A stretch of 64,000 bases of DNA from Marinobacter confluentis. GTDB lineage: Bacteria; Pseudomonadota; Gammaproteobacteria; Pseudomonadales; Oleiphilaceae. Shown here one piece after another: positions 58,221 to 64,000 of this stretch (position 1 is the stretch's first letter; every line of letters starts with the position of its first letter). The stretch is taken from NCBI RefSeq assembly GCF_004785685.1, contig NZ_SRPF01000002.1, forward strand, positions 310,001 to 374,000, written 5' to 3'. Below the pieces are notes generated by a model. It made no database searches and was not told where the DNA came from. It saw only the letters and a list, made by a program, of their open reading frames with translations. The position numbers and the translations under genes are program-made.

Positions 58221-59285
58221 ATGACCGAAACCACCGACCCAAATCTATCGCACCTGCCTGATATGATTGACAAATGGGCCCGGGATCTGGGCTTCAGTGA
58301 TCTGGGCATTACCTATCCGGACACAGGTGTGCACGCCCAACATTTACAACAATGGCTGGACGACGGCTTTCACGGCGAGATGGGCTACATGGCCGACCAT
58401 GGCGATAAGCGATACACGCCCCGATCGCTGGTCGAAGGTACCCGCCGGGTTATTTCGGTAAGACTGGATTACCTGCCCGCACCAGACAGCCCGGCGCAAG
58501 TACTTACTGACCCCGAGAAAGCCTACGTGACGCGTTATGCGGTAGGTCGCGATTACCACAAGCTGATGCGCAAGCGCCTGGCGACCCTGGCGAAGAAAAT
58601 CGATGAAGCGGTGTCGGGTTTTGAGTACCGGGCCTTCGTTGACAGCGCACCGGTACTCGAGCGGGCCCTGGCCCAGCGCGCCGGGCTTGGCTGGATTGGC
58701 AAGAACAACATGGTGATTCATCCAAAAGCCGGCTCGTTTTTTTTCCTGGGTGAAATTTTCACCAGTGCCCCCTTGCCGGTGAATGAACCCTTTGAGAAAG
58801 AGCATTGCGGCTCCTGCACTGCCTGCCTGGATATCTGCCCCACCGACGCTTTCGAAGGCCCGCATCGACTGGATGCGCGCAAGTGCATCAGCTATCTGAC
58901 GATTGAACTTTCGGGCAGCATTCCGCTGGAATTGCGGGAAAAGATGGGCAATCGGGTATTCGGCTGCGACGACTGCCAACTGGTGTGCCCCTGGAACAAG
59001 TTCAGTAAGCCCACCGCCGAAACCGACTTTCAGCCCCGCCACGGGCTGGACAACGCGGAACTGGCCACCCTGTTTCTGTGGACCGAAGAAGAATTCCTGA
59101 AGCGCACGGAGGGCTCCGCCATCCGCCGTACCGGCTATCAGGGCTGGCTTCGCAATCTTGCAGTGGGGCTTGGTAATGCGCCGTCAACCATTCCGGTGAT
59201 TGAGGCGCTCAAGCAGCGGGCAGATCATCCATCGGAACTCGTGCGTGAGCACGTTCAATGGGCCCTGGCACGCCATGGTCTTTGA
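58221..59285 (+). CDS. queG: Epoxyqueuosine reductase QueG
   Basis: QueG is a cobalamin- and Fe-S-dependent enzyme that performs the final reduction of epoxyqueuosine to queuosine in tRNA. The 354-residue protein has the catalytic aspartate region FVDSAPVLERALAQ, two [4Fe-4S] motifs (CGSCTACLDICP and CDDCQLVCPW) and a C-terminal HEAT-like repeat region. It starts at ATG 58221. It converges on orn with 11 bp between stops. Confidence 0.96.
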   Translation: MTETTDPNLSHLPDMIDKWARDLGFSDLGITYPDTGVHAQHLQQWLDDGFHGEMGYMADHGDKRYTPRSLVEGTRRVISVRLDYLPAPDSPAQVLTDPEKAYVTRYAVGRDYHKLMRKRLATLAKKIDEAVSGFEYRAFVDSAPVLERALAQRAGLGWIGKNNMVIHPKAGSFFFLGEIFTSAPLPVNEPFEKEHCGSCTACLDICPTDAFEGPHRLDARKCISYLTIELSGSIPLELREKMGNRVFGCDDCQLVCPWNKFSKPTAETDFQPRHGLDNAELATLFLWTEEEFLKRTEGSAIRRTGYQGWLRNLAVGLGNAPSTIPVIEALKQRADHPSELVREHVQWALARHGL

Positions 59286-59296
59286 AGCCCGCCGGT

Positions 59297-59839
59297 TTAC
59301 AGGTTGAAAAAGTGCTCACGGTAATGCCGCAGCTCATTGATGGAATCGCGGATATCATCCAGCGCCAGGTGGCTACCTTTTTTCTGAACGCCCTCCAGTA
59401 CATCGGGCCGCCAGCGCCGGGCCAGTTCCTTCACGGTGCTTACGTCCAGGTTCCGGTAATGGAAAAACGCTTCCAGTTCCGGCATGTATTTCACCAGGAA
59501 CCGGCGGTCCTGGCCGATGCTGTTGCCACACAGCGGTGACTGCCCGGGCTCCAGGTAGCGTTGCAGGAACTCGATGGTCTGTTGCTCGGCGTCAATCTCG
59601 CTGATCCGGCTGTCCCGAACCCGCTGGGTCAGACCGCTTTCGCCGTGGGTGCGGGTGCACCACTCGTCCATGGCGTTCAGCAGGCTGTCTGACTGATGAA
59701 CGGCTATTACCGGTCCTTCCTCAATAGTGTTCAGCTCAGAGTCGGTCACAATGGTAGCGATCTCGATGATGCGCTCTTTTTCCGGGTCCAGCCCAGTCAT
59801 CTCAAGATCAATCCAGACAAGGTAGTTGGCTTCAGGCAT
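59297..59839 (-). CDS. orn: Oligoribonuclease
   Basis: Orn is an essential 3'-5' exoribonuclease that degrades dinucleotides, including pGpG from c-di-GMP turnover. The 180-residue DEDDh protein has [12 protein letters not shown] (first D and E), [12 protein letters not shown] (D) and [11 protein letters not shown] (H, D). Upstream codons back to 59938 overlap rsgA; ATG 59839 gives the conserved N-terminus. It is divergent from rsgA, with 98 bp between start codons, matching the E. coli rsgA/orn arrangement. Confidence 0.97.
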   Translation of the reverse strand: MPEANYLVWIDLEMTGLDPEKERIIEIATIVTDSELNTIEEGPVIAVHQSDSLLNAMDEWCTRTHGESGLTQRVRDSRISEIDAEQQTIEFLQRYLEPGQSPLCGNSIGQDRRFLVKYMPELEAFFHYRNLDVSTVKELARRWRPDVLEGVQKKGSHLALDDIRDSINELRHYREHFFNL

Positions 59840-59937
59840 CAAAGACTCCGCAGCAATAAACACAATTCGGCCAATGGTAGACGAATAACGTATGATGTGA
59901 CACCACCTCAATGCCCCAGCGGATAACCACCAAAGCA

Positions 59938-60990
59938 ATGGCCAAACGTCGACTCAACAAGCAGCAGCAATGGCGGATCTCGAAAGTCCAGCAGGAACGC
60001 ACAGCCCGCGCCGCGCGCAAAGAGAAGATGATCGGCGAACAGATTGAAGCCGGCGACCTTGGCCCAGAGCAGGAGGGGCTGATCATCGCCCACTACGGTC
60101 AGCAGCTGGACATTGAGGCGCTGGAAGGCGAAGACGCCGGCAAGGTCGTTCGTTGTTTTGTGCGCGCAAACATCGACAGCCTGGTCACCGGGGACCGGGT
60201 CGTCTGGCGCATGAGCGGCAACGACACCGGCGTGATCGTGGCCCGATGTGAGCGCCAATCGCTATTGCAGCGCCCGGACAACTTCGGCGCCCTGAAGCCG
60301 GTGGCTGCCAACATCGACCATATAATCCTGGTCATAGCCCCGGAGCCCGAGCCCCACGACAATCTGATTGACCGCTACTTGGTCGCCGCAGAAATCACTG
60401 ATATTCCTGTCATTCTGCTTCTGAACAAATCCGACCTGCTGGATGACCAGAACCGGGACGCCATTAACACCCTGTTGGAACGCTACCGAGCCCTGGGTTA
60501 TCGGGTAGAACAGACCTCTGCTCAGACCGAAGGCGGAAAGGCGGCGGGTGTTGAAAACCTGATCGCTGGCCAAACCTGTGTCTTTGTGGGGCAGTCCGGC
60601 GTGGGCAAGTCCTCCATTATCCAGACGTTACTGCCGGACGAGGCCATCCGCGTAGGTGCCGTATCGGAGAGCACTGGCAAGGGCGTTCACACCACGACCA
60701 CCGCCAAACTGTTCCACCTGACCTGCGGCGGCCACCTGATCGATTCGCCGGGCATTCGCGAATTCGGCCTGTGGCACATGTCGCCCTCGGAAATAGAGTA
60801 TGGTTTCCGGGAGATCCGGGACCTGATCGGCCACTGCAAATTCCGCAACTGCAGCCATCTGGGCGACCCGGGCTGTGCCATTCAGGCGGCGGCCGATGAA
60901 GGTCGTCTCAGCCGCGCCAGATTGAAAAGCTTCCACCGGATTCTGGAGGATATGGCCGAGCAGCAGGCCCGAGGGCTGAAGCTCGACTGA
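59938..60990 (+). CDS. rsgA: Small ribosomal subunit biogenesis GTPase RsgA
   Basis: RsgA is a circularly permuted GTPase that checks late 30S assembly. The 350-residue protein has an N-terminal OB fold (about 65-125), permuted GTPase motifs NKSD (G4), GQSGVGKSS (G1) and DSPGIREFG (G3), and a zinc-binding C-terminus with [17 protein letters not shown] 59938 fits the family start [13 protein letters not shown]. It converges on motB with a 9-bp gap. Confidence 0.96.
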   Translation: MAKRRLNKQQQWRISKVQQERTARAARKEKMIGEQIEAGDLGPEQEGLIIAHYGQQLDIEALEGEDAGKVVRCFVRANIDSLVTGDRVVWRMSGNDTGVIVARCERQSLLQRPDNFGALKPVAANIDHIILVIAPEPEPHDNLIDRYLVAAEITDIPVILLLNKSDLLDDQNRDAINTLLERYRALGYRVEQTSAQTEGGKAAGVENLIAGQTCVFVGQSGVGKSSIIQTLLPDEAIRVGAVSESTGKGVHTTTTAKLFHLTCGGHLIDSPGIREFGLWHMSPSEIEYGFREIRDLIGHCKFRNCSHLGDPGCAIQAAADEGRLSRARLKSFHRILEDMAEQQARGLKLD

Positions 60991-60999
60991 CCGGCCAGG

Positions 61000-61959
61000 T
61001 TACCAGTTCAACTCACCTTCTTTCGGCGGCTCCTGGTCGTTTGTCCAGCTTCCCTCTTCCAGCGACTGCATGGCTCTCTGCTGGTCTTCCTCCGTAGGTG
61101 CGGTCAGGTCAATCAGCGGCTCGTCAGACTGCCGCGCATTGTTCTGGATTCCGTCGGCGGCCTTCTTGTTCATCACGATAATGGAAATACGCCGGTTCAC
61201 CGGGGCCTGCGGGTCGTCCTTGTTGAACAGCACCGAATCGCTGAGACCGACCACACGTCCAATCTGCCCGCCATCAACCCCGCCCGCAACCAGCGCACGA
61301 CGCGCCGTATTGGCGCGATCTGCCGACAGCTCCCAGTTGGTGTACCCCGGGCGACCGTTGAATGGCGAGGAATCGGTATGGCCGGTAATGCTGAGCTTGT
61401 TATTCACCGTGGACAGGGTCTTGGCAAGCTCGAACAGAATATCCTGGGAATAGTATTTGAGCTCGGCGCGGCCACTGTCGAACATCGGGCGCTGGGACCG
61501 GTCAACGATCTGGATGCGCAGCCCCTCACTGGTGATATCAATCAGCAACTGATCCTTGAAATCCTGCAGGGTTTCGTTCTGCTCAATGCGCTCTTTGAGA
61601 TCCTGGAACAGCTGCTCCATTTTCTGCTGTTCCAGGGTCTGGGCCAGCTCTTCTACCACCTGGTCCTCTATCTGAATGTCACTGTCGGCGATATCCTCGC
61701 TGGACTCGTTGACAACCGAAGCGCTGCCTCCGAGGTCGACGGGATTGCGCGAACCACCCTCGGTATAACCCACCGGGTCCTTGAAATAGCCTTCAACCGC
61801 CAGCTTCTGTTCTGGCGAGGCCGTTGCGGTCAGCCAGAGCACCAGGAAGAACGCCATCATGGCCGTCGCGAAATCGGCAAACGCCACTTTCCAGGAGCCG
61901 CCATGATGACCGGCCGCAACAACCTTTTTGCGTTTGATGATGATTGGCTGATCTTCCAC
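61000..61959 (-). CDS. motB: Flagellar motor stator protein MotB
   Basis: MotB anchors the stator to peptidoglycan and, with MotA, forms the ion channel that drives flagellar rotation. The 319-residue protein has one membrane helix with the ion-binding aspartate D29 in FADFATAMMAFFLVLWL, a plug/linker region and an OmpA-like peptidoglycan-binding domain (ITGHTDSSPF, NWELSADRA). Sequence around D29 matches proton-type MotB rather than PomB. It follows motA by 29 bp. The rest of the flagellar regulon is outside the window. Confidence 0.95.
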   Translation of the reverse strand: MEDQPIIIKRKKVVAAGHHGGSWKVAFADFATAMMAFFLVLWLTATASPEQKLAVEGYFKDPVGYTEGGSRNPVDLGGSASVVNESSEDIADSDIQIEDQVVEELAQTLEQQKMEQLFQDLKERIEQNETLQDFKDQLLIDITSEGLRIQIVDRSQRPMFDSGRAELKYYSQDILFELAKTLSTVNNKLSITGHTDSSPFNGRPGYTNWELSADRANTARRALVAGGVDGGQIGRVVGLSDSVLFNKDDPQAPVNRRISIIVMNKKAADGIQNNARQSDEPLIDLTAPTEEDQQRAMQSLEEGSWTNDQEPPKEGELNW

Positions 61960-61988
61960 GGTACTACTCCCGAGCCGCTAGAGACTGA

Positions 61989-62840
61989 CTATTTGCCGCG
62001 AACATGGTCGTTCAGCTCCTGGAAGCCCGGGCGCTTGTCGGAAGGCAGCGCCTTGCGGCCGAATTCAATGGCCATCTGCGGCGCCTGGCCGGAAACCGTG
62101 GCGACAATGGCTGATTTCACGCATTCGTAGGCTTTCATCTCATACTTGGCGGAATGCTCCATGGCAACGGACAGGGGCCCCACAAAACCATAACCCATCC
62201 AGATGCCCAGGAAGGTACCAACGAGCGCTGCGGCCACACTGAGGCCGATCCGCTCCGGCCCTTCGGTGAGGAAGTTCATGGTGATGACGATACCCAGTAC
62301 CGCTGCAACGATACCCAGGCCGGGCAGTGCGTCTGCAATCTTGTTAACGGCATGGGCTGGTTCTTCAACTTCGTGGTTGCGACTGTAGATCTCGTTTTCC
62401 ATCATGCCTTCCAGCTCATGGGTGGCCATGTTGCCGGCGCTGATGATGCGCAGATAATCGGTAATGAAAGCCAGCAGGTACTTGGATTTCATGATCGCCG
62501 GGTAGCGGCTGAAAATCTGGCTGGAGGCCGGGTCGTCAATATCTTCCTCAATGGCCATCACGCCCTGCTTCCGGGATTTGTCGAACACCTCGTACATCAG
62601 GCTGAGCAGGTCCATGTAGAACTTCTTGTTGTAGGGCGAGCCAGTGAGCTGGGTCATGATGCCCTTGCCCACTTCCTTTATGGTGTGAACCGGGTTCGCG
62701 ATGATGAAGGAACCCACCGCGGCACCGCCAATGATCAGGATTTCCGTGGGTTGCCAGAGTACGGCCAGGTTGCCCCCGTGCAGGACATAGCCTCCCAGAA
62801 CGCATGCAGTTACAACAATTGCACCGATTATGAATAGCAT
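61989..62840 (-). CDS. motA: Flagellar motor stator protein MotA
   Basis: MotA forms the pentameric ring around MotB and contacts FliG. The 283-residue protein has four membrane helices (first at 2-22, second at 33-50, last two at about 170-225), a large cytoplasmic loop with conserved charged residues, and the channel proline in ADALPGLGIVAAVLG. ATG 62840 gives a typical N-terminus. It is divergent from psd; no FliA or sigma-54 promoter was clearly recognisable in the 185-bp gap. Confidence 0.95.
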   Translation of the reverse strand: MLFIIGAIVVTACVLGGYVLHGGNLAVLWQPTEILIIGGAAVGSFIIANPVHTIKEVGKGIMTQLTGSPYNKKFYMDLLSLMYEVFDKSRKQGVMAIEEDIDDPASSQIFSRYPAIMKSKYLLAFITDYLRIISAGNMATHELEGMMENEIYSRNHEVEEPAHAVNKIADALPGLGIVAAVLGIVITMNFLTEGPERIGLSVAAALVGTFLGIWMGYGFVGPLSVAMEHSAKYEMKAYECVKSAIVATVSGQAPQMAIEFGRKALPSDKRPGFQELNDHVRGK

Positions 62841-63025
62841 GGCGAGAAAACGTACCTTTTTATAATGATGATCCGAGCGAATCCCGGCGTGGCAGTAGCC
62901 CGCCCTCGCGGCCTGACTTGATCATAGCAAGCGCAGGCGGTAACCGCGAAGATGCAAAAGCATTTATACCCCGGCCACAGCATTTGTTAAGCTTTGCCGC
63001 TCTTGAGTGCAAAGGATCCGAGTGA

Positions 63026-63904
63026 ATGTTCGACAAGCTGTTTGTATTGAGCCAGTACGTCACACCGCAGTTGACGGTTTCGCGCCTAGCCGGATGGCTT
63101 GCAGACATGGACAAGAGCCCGGTGCTCAAGAACCGCGTCATTAAATGGTTTATCGGCCGCTACGGCGTAGACATGAGTGAAGCCCTGGAGCCGGACCCCG
63201 AAGCCTACCCAAGCTTCAATGCGTTTTTTACCCGGGCACTCAAGCCCGGCCTGCGCCCGGTTGACGACAGTGCATCGGTTCTGGTCAGCCCGGTAGACGG
63301 CGCTATCAGCCAGCTCGGCACAATCACTGACGACCGGGTTTTCCAGGCCAAGGGTCAATCCTTCAGCCTGAACGAACTGCTCGGCGGTGACCCGGAGCGG
63401 GCGAAAGACTTCGAGAACGGAGAGTTCGCCACCATTTACCTGTCGCCGAAAGATTACCACCGTATCCACATGCCAATGGCAGGCACATTGCGGGAAATGA
63501 CCTACGTCCCGGGAAAACTGTTTTCAGTCAACCCGATCACCGCCGAACAGGTACCCAACCTGTTCGCCCGCAACGAGCGAGTTGCCTGCGTGTTCGATAC
63601 AGAGGCAGGCCCAATGGCGCTTGTGCTTGTGGGGGCGATGATTGTCGGCAGCATGGAAACAACCTGGGCCGGCGTGGTCGCACCCGGTACTGAAGGCGTC
63701 AGCACAAGCAATTACCAACACCTGGCCAAGCCGATTTCATTTGCAAAGGGCGAGGAAATGGGCCGGTTCCGGCTTGGCTCGACCGTTGTCATGGTGATGC
63801 CCCGGGGCAAAGTCACCTGGAACGGGGACCAGGTGGCCGGGAAAACCGTCAGAATGGGTGAAGCCTTCGGGGCATTGCCCGAACTGGAACACAACCGGGA
63901 CTGA
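63026..63904 (+). CDS. psd: Phosphatidylserine decarboxylase proenzyme
   Basis: Psd converts phosphatidylserine to phosphatidylethanolamine at the inner membrane. The 292-residue proenzyme has the self-cleavage motif LGST (S252 in FRLGSTVVM, which becomes the pyruvoyl group), the autoprocessing DGAISQLG aspartate near residue 91 and the DYHRIHMP histidine near residue 145. It starts at ATG 63026 and converges on epmA with a 15-bp gap. Confidence 0.96.
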   Translation: MFDKLFVLSQYVTPQLTVSRLAGWLADMDKSPVLKNRVIKWFIGRYGVDMSEALEPDPEAYPSFNAFFTRALKPGLRPVDDSASVLVSPVDGAISQLGTITDDRVFQAKGQSFSLNELLGGDPERAKDFENGEFATIYLSPKDYHRIHMPMAGTLREMTYVPGKLFSVNPITAEQVPNLFARNERVACVFDTEAGPMALVLVGAMIVGSMETTWAGVVAPGTEGVSTSNYQHLAKPISFAKGEEMGRFRLGSTVVMVMPRGKVTWNGDQVAGKTVRMGEAFGALPELEHNRD

Positions 63905-63919
63905 CAGGACGGGTTGTGC

Positions 63920-64000
63920 TCAGGCACGCTCCACGGGAAACGCTAGGACTCCGGCGATATCGTCAAGCCCCAGCTTGAGCATCAGCAGCCGGTCCAGCCC
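63920..64000 (-). CDS. epmA: Elongation factor P lysine ligase EpmA, C-terminal fragment
   Basis: Only the last 26 codons lie in the window (stop TGA at 63922-63920). They encode GLDRLLMLKLGLDDIAGVLAF plus a short tail VERA, matching the end of EpmA/PoxA/GenX, a class II LysRS-like enzyme that attaches beta-lysine to EF-P (E. coli ends GVDRLVMLALG...). Nearby psd and rsgA fit the E. coli neighbourhood. The generic LysRS C-terminus is the main alternative. Confidence 0.75.
   Translation of the reverse strand, partial: GLDRLLMLKLGLDDIAGVLAFPVERA

Noticed and set aside
62841..63025. FliA or sigma-54 promoter upstream of motA
   Set aside because: A TCAAG-like sequence occurs but the downstream half does not match GCCGATAA at the required spacing, and no GG-N10-GC sigma-54 pair was found.

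Overview
The window looks like chromosome from a marine gammaproteobacterium, most likely Marinobacter or a close relative. This is inferred from moderately high GC, Pseudomonas/Marinobacter-type gene order (hflC-hisZ-purA, bioBFHCD divergent from comF), a pair of DmdC/FadE-like acyl-CoA dehydrogenases with PsrA-type operators, and a family of intergenic palindromes. No prophage, insertion sequence, CRISPR array, tRNA or rRNA is visible. Nearly every gene is core housekeeping.

Layout. 1-7.3 kb (minus strand): mreB-mreC-mreD-maf-rng-yhdP, the rod-shape cluster followed by a nucleotide-sanitising Maf protein, RNase G and the envelope lipid-transport protein YhdP (cut by the window edge). 7.7-10.9 kb (plus): gatCAB, the Glu/Asp-tRNA amidotransferase. 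11.2-18 kb: rimO, a PilZ protein, cysDN for sulfate activation, yejK and trmH. 18-23.7 kb (plus): miaB and ybeZ-ybeY-corC-lnt. 23.7-30 kb: ybeL, divergent from leuS-lptE-holA, then a small helical protein and a secreted endonuclease I. 30-33.7 kb (minus): two paralogous acyl-CoA dehydrogenases. 33.9-39.5 kb (minus): bioB-F-H-C-D followed by a flagellar-rod-like mini-protein and a SprA/CJM1_0395-type protein. 39.6-45.2 kb: comF, an LhgO-like oxidase, srkA between two small membrane proteins, and cmoAB. 45.2-58 kb (minus): nnr-tsaE-amiB-mutL-miaA-hfq-hflX-hflK-hflC-hisZ-purA, close to the E. coli order. 58.2-64 kb: queG, orn, rsgA, motAB, psd and the tail of epmA.

The most unusual feature is a family of seven intergenic palindromes of roughly 100 bp (plus one of a different type), all between 7.4 and 24.6 kb and occupying every intergenic gap longer than about 240 bp. 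Each has long, locus-specific, almost perfectly complementary arms around a conserved core that carries two small hairpins with ATCCAT-type tips. Stem sequences change between copies while pairing is kept, one copy is a fusion of two half-elements, and copies sit in divergent, convergent and co-directional gaps, so simple terminators do not explain them.

Regulatory sites that can be read directly include a BirA-type operator overlapping a strong bioB promoter (inside the start of comF), two tandem PsrA boxes over the promoter of one acyl-CoA dehydrogenase, a perfect -10 box before miaB, and three intrinsic terminators. Coding oddities include a probable ATT start for mreC, TTG starts for ybeZ and hflX, a CysN with a vestigial APS-kinase-like tail, and a threefold 9-bp repeat inside the ComF zinc knuckle.
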